From positions 2,852,001 to 2,916,000 of the forward strand of contig NZ_CP017755.1 of assembly GCF_001854325.1 (NCBI RefSeq): a DNA stretch of 64,000 bases. The letters run 5' to 3'. Under the pieces are notes generated by a model. It was not told where the DNA came from, did not search any database, and saw nothing but the letters and a program-made list of their open reading frames with translations. Shown piece by piece: positions 10,355 through 18,972 of the stretch. Source of the DNA: Cupriavidus malaysiensis. Lineage in GTDB: Bacteria; Pseudomonadota; Gammaproteobacteria; Burkholderiales; Burkholderiaceae. Made by a program: the position numbers and the translations under genes. Within the stretch, counting starts at the first letter, position 1. The number at the start of each line of letters is the position of its first letter.

Positions 10355-13003
10355 CTAGCGCTGCGGTTGCTGTTGTTGCTGCTGTTGCTGTTGCTGCTGC
10401 TCTCGCTGGCGCCGCTGCGCGTCCTGCTGCTGGCGCTGCTGTTCCTGCATCTGCTGCTGTTGCCGCTGTTGCTGCTGTTGCTGTTGCTGTTCCTGCATCT
10501 GCCGCTGCTGCTGGAACTGCTGGCGCTGCTGCTCGGCCTGCTGGCGCTGTTGCTCCTGCGCCTGCCGCTGCTGGTCAGCCTGGCGACGCTGCATCTCCTG
10601 CATCTGCCGCTGCTGTTCCTGCATCTGCCGTTGCTGTTCCTGCATCTGCCGTTGCTGCTGCTCCTGCATCTGGCGTTGCTGGTCTGCCTGCCGGCGCTGC
10701 TGCTCCTGCATCTGCCGCTGCTGCTCGGCCTGCTGGCGCTGCAGCTCCTGCGCCTGCCGCTGCTGGTCAGCCTGGCGGCGTTGCATCTCCTGCTGCTGGC
10801 GCTGCTGTTCCTGCATCTGGCGCTGCTGGTCCGCCTGCTGCCGCTGCTGGTCGGCCTGGTGGCGCTGCGTTTCCTGCTGCTGGCGCTGCTGTTCCTGCAT
10901 CTGGCGCTGCTGGTCCGCCTGCTGCCGCTGCTGGTCGGCCTGGTGGCGTTGCATTTCCTGCTGCAGGCGCTGCTGCTCCTGCATCTGGCGCTGCTGGTCG
11001 GCCTGCTGCCGCTGCTGGTCGGCCTGGTGGCGTTGCGCCTCCTGCTGCAGGCGCTGCTGCTCCTGCATCTGGCGCTGCTGGTCCGCCTGCTGCCGCTGCT
11101 GGTCGGCCTGGTGGCGTTGCGCCTCCTGCTGCTGGCGCTGCTGCTCCTGCACCTGGCGCTGCTGGTCCGCCTGCTGCCGCTGCTGGTCGGCCTGGTGGCG
11201 TTGCATTTCCTGCTGCAGGCGCTGCTGCTCCTGCATCTGGCGCTGCTGGTCCGCCTGCTGCCGCGGCATCTCCTGCTGCTGGCGCTGCGGCGTCTCGAAT
11301 GGTTGAGCCGGCCCCGCGCGTCCCGGCTGCGTGCCCGGCATCGGTGCGCCAGGCATGCCCGGTCCGCCGCGCGGGAACTCCTGCGATCCGCGCGCTGGCG
11401 GCACCGCCGGCGGCTGGCGCGGCGGCTGCGCGCCGATCGCCGGCACCTGGGCGCGCGGCGGCTGCCCCGCGCGGCTGAGGCGCAGGCCGGGCCCGGGTGC
11501 GGCGGACGGGGCCGGCACCGGCGCCGCGTGCAGCGCCGCGCCCGCGCCGGGCACGGTCGCTCCCTCCCTGGCGAAGCGGCCGGCCAGTTCGTCCGGCGGG
11601 CGGCGCGCCGGCGCGCGCAGTGCCACCACCGGGCGGGACCAGGCGCCGGCCGGCGGCGGTGCGTGCCGCGCCGCGGCTGCGCCGGCCAGGCTGGCCTGCA
11701 CCGGCGCCAGCAGCGGCGCGCCTTGCCCCTCGCCGGCCGGCAGGTGGCGCCAGTCGCCGCGCCGGGCACCGTGTGCCACCGGGCGGCCCTGGACGAAGGC
11801 GGCAGCGCTCATCACGCTGATCGCACCGGGCACCAGCCGGTTCGGCACGGCACCGGGCGCCGGCGCGCCGAAGGGCCGCCCCCCGCCGCCGGCGACGTTC
11901 ACATTGACGTTGACATTGACGCGGGCCACATAGGCCGGGCTGGCCCGGTAGACCGGACGATAGGGCTCGGCCGGCCCGAGCGGATACCAGGCGACGCCAG
12001 GCCCGGCGGCAGCAGCGGCGCCGACGAAGGCCACCAGCGCCGGCGCATAGCAGGGATGAGACACCCGCGGCCCGGGCACCCAGCCCCAGCGGTGGCCGAT
12101 GAAGGCCCAGCGGCCATAGTGGAAGGGGGCGAAACCCCAAGGCTCGCTATCCACCCAGGTCCAGCCCCACGGCGCGATCCAGACCCAGTTGCCGCTGCTG
12201 TAAGGCACCCAGTCCGCCGCCACCACATTGGGGTACCAGACCGCGCCGTAGCCCTGGTCCTGCTCCCAGGCGCCGTAGGCGTCGAGTTCCTGGTAGCCCG
12301 GCATCTCCGGCGAGACATAGCGGGCCGAGCGCGAAGCGTCTTCGCGTGCATCGCGTGCCAGCGTCCAGCGGTCGAAATCGTCCTCCGGGCCATACGGCAC
12401 CGGCCCGGCATCGGCGAGGTCGGTGCCGCCGAGGCGGATGCGCTCGCCGGCGGCCAGCGCCAGCGAGCGGGTGTCGCCATACAGCTCGGCGCGGCCGCGC
12501 CGTACCGTGACCATGGTGGTGGAGCCATCGGCGGCGACGTCGAGGCGGTAGTCGCCGGGTTCGGCCGGCACCAGCGCCAGGTTGGGCGTATCGATCTCGA
12601 CCGACTGGCCGGCCGGCAGCGCGCGCACGCGCAACTGCAGGGTGCCCTGCGTGAGGCGCACCTGCGTCATGGTGTCGTCCAGGTTGAGCACGCCGATGGC
12701 GGTGCCGCCGCCGAGCCGCAGCGCGGTCGAGCCGATATGCAGTTCGGTGCGCCCGGCGGGATCCACCCAGAGGCTGTCGCCGGTGCTGATGGGTCGGTTG
12801 GGGCTGGCCTGCACCCAGGCATCCGAACCCGCCGGCGCCAGGCTCAGGCCACCGGACCGCTCGGTCACGGTAGCGACGCGCGCGGGAGGATCGGCCTGCT
12901 GCGCGCGTGCCGGCGCGTGTGCGGCCAGGAGCAGGGCCGTGGCCAGCATGGCCGCGCGCAAGGTCGCCTGGACAGCGCGCCGGGAAAGCGGAAGGGTATG
13001 CAT
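10355..13003 (-). CDS. Secreted FecR/DUF6600-type protein with Gln-rich heptad-repeat tail
   Basis: An 882-residue exported protein. ATG 13003 gives a twin-arginine-free signal peptide (LATALLLAAHAPARAQ). Residues about 45-190 form a FecR-like beta domain (VTERSGGLSL; RTELHIGSTALRLGGG; YRLDVAADGSTTMVTV). Next come W/G-rich YxxWG repeats of the DUF6600 kind (YGAWEQDQGYGAVWYP; WVWIAPWGWTWVDSEPWGFAPFHYGRW). A Pro/Ala linker follows, then about 300 residues almost wholly Q, R, E, M, D and A. The tail contains five near-identical 28-residue units (84 bp), each four heptads of the type QADQQRQ, predicted to form a long coiled coil, then poly-Gln. An envelope-scaffold role is inference; family function is unknown. 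The frame continues upstream without a start of merit. Confidence 0.8.
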   Translation of the reverse strand: MHTLPLSRRAVQATLRAAMLATALLLAAHAPARAQQADPPARVATVTERSGGLSLAPAGSDAWVQASPNRPISTGDSLWVDPAGRTELHIGSTALRLGGGTAIGVLNLDDTMTQVRLTQGTLQLRVRALPAGQSVEIDTPNLALVPAEPGDYRLDVAADGSTTMVTVRRGRAELYGDTRSLALAAGERIRLGGTDLADAGPVPYGPEDDFDRWTLARDAREDASRSARYVSPEMPGYQELDAYGAWEQDQGYGAVWYPNVVAADWVPYSSGNWVWIAPWGWTWVDSEPWGFAPFHYGRWAFIGHRWGWVPGPRVSHPCYAPALVAFVGAAAAAGPGVAWYPLGPAEPYRPVYRASPAYVARVNVNVNVNVAGGGGRPFGAPAPGAVPNRLVPGAISVMSAAAFVQGRPVAHGARRGDWRHLPAGEGQGAPLLAPVQASLAGAAAARHAPPPAGAWSRPVVALRAPARRPPDELAGRFAREGATVPGAGAALHAAPVPAPSAAPGPGLRLSRAGQPPRAQVPAIGAQPPRQPPAVPPARGSQEFPRGGPGMPGAPMPGTQPGRAGPAQPFETPQRQQQEMPRQQADQQRQMQEQQRLQQEMQRHQADQQRQQADQQRQVQEQQRQQQEAQRHQADQQRQQADQQRQMQEQQRLQQEAQRHQADQQRQQADQQRQMQEQQRLQQEMQRHQADQQRQQADQQRQMQEQQRQQQETQRHQADQQRQQADQQRQMQEQQRQQQEMQRRQADQQRQAQELQRQQAEQQRQMQEQQRRQADQQRQMQEQQQRQMQEQQRQMQEQQRQMQEMQRRQADQQRQAQEQQRQQAEQQRQQFQQQRQMQEQQQQQQQQRQQQQMQEQQRQQQDAQRRQREQQQQQQQQQQQPQR
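10820..11280 (-). repeat. 84-bp minisatellite coding five 28-residue heptad units
   Basis: Within the DUF6600-type gene the unit QADQQRQ-QADQQRQ-MQEQQRx-QQExQRH is repeated about five times at nucleotide as well as protein level. Flanking Q/R-rich DNA is more degenerate. Limits are approximate. Such arrays readily change copy number by slippage and stay in frame. Confidence 0.75.
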
Positions 13004-13151
13004 GATCGGTGTGCCGGCGGGGCCCGAAGCCCGCCGTCCTGTACGGAGCCTATACCGTGGAACGCGCCGCCGCCGTTTGCGCGCACGTGATTTTGTAAGC
13101 AGATCTGTCTCCCGCCGGGCATGCCGGCGGCGTGCCGGAAAGCGGGGATTC

Positions 13152-13184
13152 AGAAGGAATCCAGAAGGAATCCAGAAGGAATTC
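13152..13184. repeat. 11-bp tandem repeat, three copies
   Basis: AGAAGGAATCC occurs twice, then AGAAGGAATTC, in the 261-bp gap between the DUF6600-type gene and the GGDEF-EAL gene. It lies upstream of the DUF6600-type start on the minus strand, so it could affect that gene's promoter or leader. Confidence 0.8.
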
Positions 13185-13234
13185 GGGGGGATCCGGACGG
13201 AATTCGGAGGGGAAAGGCGGGCCGGAGCGAGCAC

Positions 13235-13256
13235 GGGCACGCCCCGGGGCGTGCCC
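13235..13256 (-). terminator. 22-bp perfect palindrome after the GGDEF-EAL gene
   Basis: GGGCACGCCCC-GGGGCGTGCCC lies 9 bp past the stop codon of the GGDEF-EAL gene. It would fold into a stable hairpin in the minus-strand transcript. No T-tract follows, so termination strength is uncertain. Confidence 0.45.
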
Positions 13257-13264
13257 TGTCCGGG

Positions 13265-14617
13265 TCAGCCGGTCTGGCTGCGGATGTACTCGGTCAGCCG
13301 CTCCGCCGACATGGGGCGGCCATAGAGGTAGCCCTGGGCCTCGTAGCAGCCGTTGGCGAGCAGGAAGTCGCGCTGCTCGGCGGTCTCCACCCCTTCGGCC
13401 ACCACGCCGATGCGCAGGCTGGCGCCGACGTCGATCAGCGAATGGACGATGGCGGCGTCCACGGGGTCCTGCGTGACGTTGCGGATGAAGCTCTGGTCGA
13501 TCTTGAGCCGGTCGACCGGGAACGACTTCAGGAAGCTCAACGACGCATAGCCGGTGCCGAAGTCGTCGCAGGTCAGGGTCACGCCGTCGCGCCGCAGCGC
13601 CTGCAGCTGGTCGGAGATCTCGTCGCCCTGCTGCAGGGCGATGGTCTCGGTGATCTCCAGTTCCAGCCGCTCGGGCGCCAGCTGCAGCTCGCGCAGGACA
13701 TGGCGCACCTCGGTCAGCAGCCGGCTCTCGGCCAGCTGTGCGGCGAACAGGTTGATGGCCACGCGTGGCGCATTGGCGAAACCCAGCGTCCACACCCGGG
13801 CCTGGGCGCAGGCGGTATGCAGCAGCCACATGCCGACATCGCCGGCGACGTTGCTGGCGGCCAGCGCGTCGATGAAGCTGGCCGGCTGCAGCAGGCCCAG
13901 GGTCGGGTGGCGCCAGCGCATCAGCGCCTCGGCGCCGACCACGCGCCCGTCGCGCAGGTCGACCTGGGGCTGGTAGAGCAGTTCGAACTGGCGCTGCGCA
14001 TAGGCTTCGCGCAAGGCCTGCACCAGCGACAGGCGCGTCGCCACGTCGGTGCGCATCTGCGGCTTGAAGAAACGGATGGTGCGGCCGCCGTCCCGCTTGG
14101 CCCGGCCGAGCGCCAGGCTGGCCGAGGCCAGCACCTCGGACACGTCGTTGCCGGCGGCGGGTACCACGCAGGCGCCGACGCTGGCCAGCACATGGTGGCG
14201 GCGGCCCTCGACCTCATGGAATTCGGACAGCAGGGACAGGATGGCGGCGCTGATATGGCGGACCAGGGTCGGATCGGAGATCGAGGGCAGCAGCACGCCG
14301 AACTCGTCGCCGCCCACGCGGCCCAGCTCGGCGTCGCGCGGCGAAGCATCGCGCAGGCGGCGCGCCACCTGGCGCAGGATGGCATCCCCCTCGCCGAAGC
14401 CGTGCATGTCGTTGAAGGCGCGGAAGTCGTCGATGCCGATCAGCAGCAATGCGCAGCGGGGCACCGCCTCCTGTGTCAGGCGTGCCTCCAGCCGCTTCAA
14501 GAATGCCTGGCGCGAGGGTATCCCCGTGAGCGGATCCACGTCCGCATCCGGCGAGGCACCGGTCGCCTTGGCCTCCGACCTGGCCACCATTCCAGCCTTG
14601 TAGGTGATTATCGACAT
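13265..14617 (-). CDS. GGDEF-EAL c-di-GMP turnover protein (dual domain, soluble)
   Basis: A 450-residue cytoplasmic protein with no TM or sensor domain beyond a 25-residue lead. The GGDEF domain covers about 28-185: DPLTGIPSR, DDFRAFND, GGDEF intact at 102-106. The inhibitory RxxD site is not conserved (P93/A96 at the expected places). The EAL domain covers about 195-445: EALMRW at 230-235, LEITET, DDFGTGYAS, LKIDQSF, AEGVET, all as expected for an active phosphodiesterase. It diverges from wspA, so the locus pairs a surface-responsive cyclase (WspR) with a probable phosphodiesterase. Net activity cannot be told from sequence; loss of the I-site and intact EAL residues favour hydrolysis. Confidence 0.92.
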   Translation of the reverse strand: MSIITYKAGMVARSEAKATGASPDADVDPLTGIPSRQAFLKRLEARLTQEAVPRCALLLIGIDDFRAFNDMHGFGEGDAILRQVARRLRDASPRDAELGRVGGDEFGVLLPSISDPTLVRHISAAILSLLSEFHEVEGRRHHVLASVGACVVPAAGNDVSEVLASASLALGRAKRDGGRTIRFFKPQMRTDVATRLSLVQALREAYAQRQFELLYQPQVDLRDGRVVGAEALMRWRHPTLGLLQPASFIDALAASNVAGDVGMWLLHTACAQARVWTLGFANAPRVAINLFAAQLAESRLLTEVRHVLRELQLAPERLELEITETIALQQGDEISDQLQALRRDGVTLTCDDFGTGYASLSFLKSFPVDRLKIDQSFIRNVTQDPVDAAIVHSLIDVGASLRIGVVAEGVETAEQRDFLLANGCYEAQGYLYGRPMSAERLTEYIRSQTG

Positions 14618-14626
14618 CGTTCGGAT

Positions 14627-14642
14627 CTAGCTATTTGGCTAG
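14627..14642. promoter_or_regulatory. Inverted repeat CTAGC-N6-GCTAG in the GGDEF-EAL/wspA gap
   Basis: CTAGC-TATTTG-GCTAG lies 10 bp upstream of the GGDEF-EAL start codon in the 261-bp divergent region. It could be an operator or leader hairpin. No regulator can be assigned. Confidence 0.25.
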
Positions 14643-14878
14643 TGTGACGAAAACTTGGAAAAAATCAAGCGCCCCGCATCGCTTTTGCTGCGGCGCAATA
14701 GTACAAGCCGCCATCCCGTCGCCGGCATTGAAATGGCCTGGACGTTACAGTACCCTACGCCGCACAACTGCGCCGGCGGCCCGGCCGCGCCCGACCCAAG
14801 CCCGCCCGCGGCCCGGCCGCCGGCGGGCTGTCGCCGTCCCGCCCGACGCAGAACCAAGCCGCTACCGGAAACCGCACC

Positions 14879-16498
14879 GTGAACCACTGGACCATCCGTA
14901 CCCGCATCCTGGCCAGCTTCTCCTTCATCCTGCTGGTGATGCTGCTGATGAGCGTCGTCGCCTACAACCGCCTCACCGCCATCGACCACGAGGCGGTACA
15001 GATGCAGCGCGACGCGCTGCCGGGGCTGAACTACAGTACCGGCCTGCGCGGCGTCTGGGGCGAACTCTACGTGCTCGGCTGGGAAACCGTGAGCGCGGCC
15101 AGCGACAGCCAGCGCCAGCAGTTCCAGGAGCAGACGCGCGACGCCCTGCAGCGCCTGGACAAGCTGCAGCAGCAGTACGAATCGACCATGTTCCGCGACG
15201 ACGACCGCGCCCGCTTCGCCGCCTATACGGCGGCACGGGCGCGCTATGAGGAGGCCGCGCGCGCCTTTGCCACGCCCGACGCGTGGAAGGGCGCGGCCCC
15301 GGCCGAGGCGGCGCTGCGCGGGCCGGCGCACGAGCGCTGGACCGAGGCGCGCAAGGTGGTGCAGGAGATGGTCGACGACAACAACGCGGTGGCCAACCGC
15401 GCCTCCGGCGCCATCGTCGGCGCGGTCGATGCGGCCAAGACCAGCATCGAGGTCGCGCTGGTGGTGGCGGTGCTGGCCGCCATCGTCTGCGGCTACCTGC
15501 TGCTGCGCGCCATCACGGTGCCGATGCAGTCCATCGTCTCGCTGCTGGGGGGCATCCGCGGCGGCGACCTGCGCCTGCGCATGGCGCTGCGGCGCCATGA
15601 CGAGTTCCTCGCCGTCGAGGAGGGCTTCAACCAGATGTCGGGCGAGCTGACCGGCCTGGTCAGCCAGGCCCAGCGTTCGGCCATCCAGGTCACCACCTCG
15701 GTCAACGAGATCGCCGCCACCGCGCGCCAGCAGCAGGCGACGGCGACGGAAACCGCCGCCACCACCACCGAGATCGGCGCCACCTCGCGCGAGATCTCCG
15801 CCACCTCGCGCGACCTGGTGCGCACCATGTCCGAGGTGTCCGGCGCCGCCGAGCAGACCGCCGGCCTGGCAGGCACCGGCCAGGCCGGCCTGTCGCGCAT
15901 GGAGGGCACCATGCAGCACGTGATGGACGCGGCCGGCTCGGTCAACGCCAAGCTGGCCACACTCAACGAGAAGGCCGGCAACATCAACCAGATGGTGACC
16001 ACCATCGCCAAGGTCGCCGACCAGACCAACCTGCTGTCGCTGAACGCCGCCATCGAGGCCGAGAAGGCCGGCGAATACGGCCGCGGCTTCTCGGTGGTCG
16101 CCACCGAGATCCGGCGTCTGGCCGACCAGACCGCGGTGGCTACCTACGATATCGAGCAGATGGTGCGCGAGATCCAGTCGGCGGTGGCGGCCGGCGTGAT
16201 GGGCATGGACAAGTTCTCCGAAGAAGTCCGGCGCGGCATGTCGGAAGTGACCCAGGTTGGCGACCAGCTGTCGCAGATCATCGGCCAGGTGCAGTCGCTG
16301 GCGCCGCGCGTGCAGATGGTCAGTGAGGGCATGCAGGCCCAGGCCAACGGCGCCGAGCAGATCAACCAGGCGCTGATGCAGCTGTCCGAAGCCGCGCAGC
16401 AGACCGTGGAATCGCTGCGCCAGTCGGGCCAGGCCATCGACGAGTTGACACTGGTGTCCAACGAACTGCGCGCCGGCGTCTCGCGCTTCAAGGTGTAA
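14879..16498 (+). CDS. wspA: WspA, membrane-bound surface-sensing methyl-accepting chemoreceptor
   Basis: A 539-residue receptor: TM1 at about 12-32, a periplasmic four-helix domain, TM2 at about 192-212, HAMP, then a long cytoplasmic coiled coil. The signalling tip [20 protein letters not shown] with [11 protein letters not shown] and ATYDIEQMV is characteristic of WspA rather than ordinary motility receptors, which read AARAGEQGRGFAVVADEVR. It starts with GTG. It is the input of the Wsp system, which senses surface contact and drives WspE phosphorylation of WspR. There is no C-terminal CheR-docking pentapeptide. It is first in a seven-gene operon, with wspB starting 17 bp downstream. Confidence 0.95.
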   Translation: MNHWTIRTRILASFSFILLVMLLMSVVAYNRLTAIDHEAVQMQRDALPGLNYSTGLRGVWGELYVLGWETVSAASDSQRQQFQEQTRDALQRLDKLQQQYESTMFRDDDRARFAAYTAARARYEEAARAFATPDAWKGAAPAEAALRGPAHERWTEARKVVQEMVDDNNAVANRASGAIVGAVDAAKTSIEVALVVAVLAAIVCGYLLLRAITVPMQSIVSLLGGIRGGDLRLRMALRRHDEFLAVEEGFNQMSGELTGLVSQAQRSAIQVTTSVNEIAATARQQQATATETAATTTEIGATSREISATSRDLVRTMSEVSGAAEQTAGLAGTGQAGLSRMEGTMQHVMDAAGSVNAKLATLNEKAGNINQMVTTIAKVADQTNLLSLNAAIEAEKAGEYGRGFSVVATEIRRLADQTAVATYDIEQMVREIQSAVAAGVMGMDKFSEEVRRGMSEVTQVGDQLSQIIGQVQSLAPRVQMVSEGMQAQANGAEQINQALMQLSEAAQQTVESLRQSGQAIDELTLVSNELRAGVSRFKV

Positions 16499-16515
16499 GC
16501 CCCGCCGAGGCCGCC

Positions 16516-16983
16516 ATGAAGCTCTTCCTGCTGTTCGGCATCGGCGCCGACCGCTATGCACTCGATGCCGGCGAGGTGATCGAGGTGCTGCCGCTGACGG
16601 CGCTCAAGCAGATCCCCGGCGCGCCCGCCTGGGTCAGCGGTCTGCTGACGCACCGCGGCGGCCCGGTGCCGGTGATCGACCTGAGCGCGCTCGCCACCGG
16701 CGCGCCGGCGGCCGCGCGCACCAGCACGCGCACGGTGCTGGTGCACTACCGCCGCGCGGGCGAGACGCAGGTGCATTGCCTGGGCCTGCGCCTGGAACGC
16801 GCCACCGAGACCCTGCGCTGCGATCCCGCCGAGTTCGTCGACGGCGGCATCGCCGCGGGCGAAGCGCGCTACCTGGGCCCGGTCCGGGCCGATGCGGGCG
16901 GGCTGGTGCAATGGGTCCGGGTCGACGCGCTGCTGCCTGCGGCCGTCCACGCCCTGCTGTTCGCGGCGGCGGAGGCATCATGA
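16516..16983 (+). CDS. wspB: WspB, CheW-like coupling protein
   Basis: A 155-residue single CheW domain (LFLLFGIGADRYALDAGEVIEVLPL at the start; VSGLLTHRGGPVPVIDLSALA in the middle). It couples WspA to the kinase WspE. Its stop overlaps the wspC start as ATGA. It is slightly shorter than motility CheW, as usual for WspB. Confidence 0.93.
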   Translation: MKLFLLFGIGADRYALDAGEVIEVLPLTALKQIPGAPAWVSGLLTHRGGPVPVIDLSALATGAPAAARTSTRTVLVHYRRAGETQVHCLGLRLERATETLRCDPAEFVDGGIAAGEARYLGPVRADAGGLVQWVRVDALLPAAVHALLFAAAEAS

Positions 16984-18284
16984 ACCGCCTCGCCCCCATG
17001 AGCCTGCCGGCCCAGATCGCGGCGCTGCTCAAGCAGCGCACCGGGCTGGATGCCGAAGCCCTCGGGCCCGGCGCCATCGCGCGCGCCGTGCAACAGCGCC
17101 TGGATGCCATCAATGAAACCGATCACCAGGCCTACTGGCTCAGGCTGCACGGCGAAACGGAAGAGTTCCAGGCACTGATCGAGGCCGTCGTGGTGCCCGA
17201 GACCTGGTTCTTCCGCCATCGCGAAGCGTTGCACGCGCTCAGCCGCTTCGCCGTGCAGCGGCTGCGCGGCATCGATCGTCCGCTGCGCCTGCTCAGCCTG
17301 CCCTGCTCCACCGGCGAGGAGCCCTATTCGATCGTCATGGCGCTGCTCGACAGCGGCGTTCCCGCCCACCGCTTCCAGGTCGAAGCCGTCGACATCAGCG
17401 CGCTGGCGCTCGAGCACGCGCGCGGCGGCCGCTATCGCGACCATGCCTTCCGCAGCGGACCGCTGGACTTCCGCGACCGCTATTTCCGCAGCGCGGCGGG
17501 CAGCTACCAGCTGGACGAGCGCGTACGGGCCCGCGTGCGGCTGCGCCGCGGCAACCTGCTGGAGCCCGGCCTGCTCGACGGCGAGGCGCCGTTCGACTTC
17601 GTCTTCTGCCGCAACCTGCTGATCTACTTCGACCCCGCCACCCAGCGCCAGGCCGTGGCCGCGCTCGCACGCCTGACGCATCCGGACGGCATGGTCTTCG
17701 TCGGCCCGGCCGAGGCCAGCCTGATGACCGCACGCGGCTTCCACTCGGCCAAGGTGCCGCTGGCCTTTGCCTTCCACCCGCCCGGCCATGCCGCCGCGCA
17801 GGCGCCGGCCGTGGCGTCGCGGCCAGCGCCGATGCCGGTGCCGCCACGCCCGCCGGCACGCCAGGCCGCCCCCCTGGCGCGCCGGATCCAGCCTGCGCCG
17901 CGCGCCGCCGACACCTCCGCCTCCCCTCCGGTCCACCCGCCCTCCGGCAGCGCCACCGATGCCGGCAGCGCGCAAGCGCTGGCCCGCATCGCAGCGATGG
18001 CCGACGGCGGCGCACTGGAAGCCGCGACGCGGGCCTGCGAGGATTGGCTGCGCGCCCACGGCGACAACGCCGATGCCCACTGCCTGCACGGCATCCTGCA
18101 GGATGCCGGCAGGCTGCCGGCGCTGGCGCGCGAGTCGTATCGCAAAGCCTTGTACCTCGACCCCACGCACGAGGAGGCGCTGCACCACATGGCCGCGCTG
18201 CTCGAAAGCGAAGGCGATGCGCAAGGCGCGCTGCGCCTGCGCCAGCGCGCCGAGCGCCATGCACGGGACCGACGCCATGCTTGA
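16980..18284 (+). CDS. wspC: WspC, CheR-type receptor methyltransferase with TPR tail
   Basis: A 434-residue enzyme. The CheR domain covers about 1-270, with VPETWFFRHREAL, the SAM site LPCSTGEEPYSIVMAL and FVFCRNLLIYFD. A Pro/Ala linker follows, then a C-terminal TPR region (DNADAHCLHGILQDAGRLPALARESYRKALYLDPTHEEALHH) typical of WspC. It methylates WspA glutamates and is constitutive in studied Wsp systems. The frame extends upstream inside wspB, but the ATGA overlap at 16980 fixes the start. Confidence 0.94.
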   Translation: MNRLAPMSLPAQIAALLKQRTGLDAEALGPGAIARAVQQRLDAINETDHQAYWLRLHGETEEFQALIEAVVVPETWFFRHREALHALSRFAVQRLRGIDRPLRLLSLPCSTGEEPYSIVMALLDSGVPAHRFQVEAVDISALALEHARGGRYRDHAFRSGPLDFRDRYFRSAAGSYQLDERVRARVRLRRGNLLEPGLLDGEAPFDFVFCRNLLIYFDPATQRQAVAALARLTHPDGMVFVGPAEASLMTARGFHSAKVPLAFAFHPPGHAAAQAPAVASRPAPMPVPPRPPARQAAPLARRIQPAPRAADTSASPPVHPPSGSATDAGSAQALARIAAMADGGALEAATRACEDWLRAHGDNADAHCLHGILQDAGRLPALARESYRKALYLDPTHEEALHHMAALLESEGDAQGALRLRQRAERHARDRRHA

Positions 18285-18972
18285 AGCCGGCCTGCCCCCA
18301 CCTTCCGCCGAGCCAGCCATCGACGCCTGCTGGCGCCGCATCGGCGTGCGCGGCGACGGCAGCTGCGAGCGGCTTGCCGGCTTCGTCCACTGCCGTAACT
18401 GCCCGGTGTACGCGCAGGCCGCGGTCGCGCTGCTGGACACCATGGTGGCCGGTACCTCGCCGTCCGCCGGCGCGCCGGCGGGCGCGCCCCGCGCGACGCA
18501 CCAGCCCGGGACGGAACACGGACCGGCGCTGTCCTGCCTGGTGTTCCGCGCCGGGCAGGAATGGCTGGCGCTGCCGGCCACCGCCCTCGGTGAGATCACC
18601 ACGCCCTGTCCCATCCATTCCCTGCCCCACCGCCGCCACGCCGCCGTGCTGGGCGTGGCCGGCGTGCGCGGGCAACTGCTGGCCTGCATCAGCCTGGCCA
18701 CGCTGCTGGGAGGCCAGGCCGCGGCGCAGGACGGCGCCGCGCCAGGCACGCGCGTGCTGGTGCTCGGCCAGGGCCGCGCCGCCATCGCCCTGCCGGTGGA
18801 CGAAGTGGCCGGTGTGGAGCGCTTCGCGCAGGACCGCGTGCTGCCGCTGCCCACCACGCTCTCGCGCGTCGCCCTGCCCTACCTGCAGGGGGTGCTGCAC
18901 AGCGGCGGACGCCACGTCGGCCTGCTGGATCCCGACCGCCTGCGCCAGGCCCTGCTGGAGATCCTCGCATGA
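18277..18972 (+). CDS. wspD: WspD, second CheW-like coupling protein
   Basis: A 231-residue protein. The N-terminal region contains a Cys-rich piece (ERLAGFVHCRNCPVYAQAA) common to WspD, followed by a CheW domain (LSCLVFRAGQEWLALPATAL; LGVAGVRGQLLACISLATLL). ATG 18277 overlaps the wspC stop by 8 bp (ATGCTTGA); in-frame ATG 18259 adds six residues and is possible. It overlaps wspE by ATGA. It acts with WspB as adaptor between receptor array and kinase. Confidence 0.92.
   Translation: MLEAGLPPPSAEPAIDACWRRIGVRGDGSCERLAGFVHCRNCPVYAQAAVALLDTMVAGTSPSAGAPAGAPRATHQPGTEHGPALSCLVFRAGQEWLALPATALGEITTPCPIHSLPHRRHAAVLGVAGVRGQLLACISLATLLGGQAAAQDGAAPGTRVLVLGQGRAAIALPVDEVAGVERFAQDRVLPLPTTLSRVALPYLQGVLHSGGRHVGLLDPDRLRQALLEILA

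Noticed and set aside
10367..13090. 907-residue plus-strand ORF, very Leu-rich at its start
   Set aside because: It is the antisense of the Gln/Arg-rich repeat gene (CTG/CAG complement gives poly-Leu). No ribosome site, and the minus-strand frame has a signal peptide and recognisable domains.
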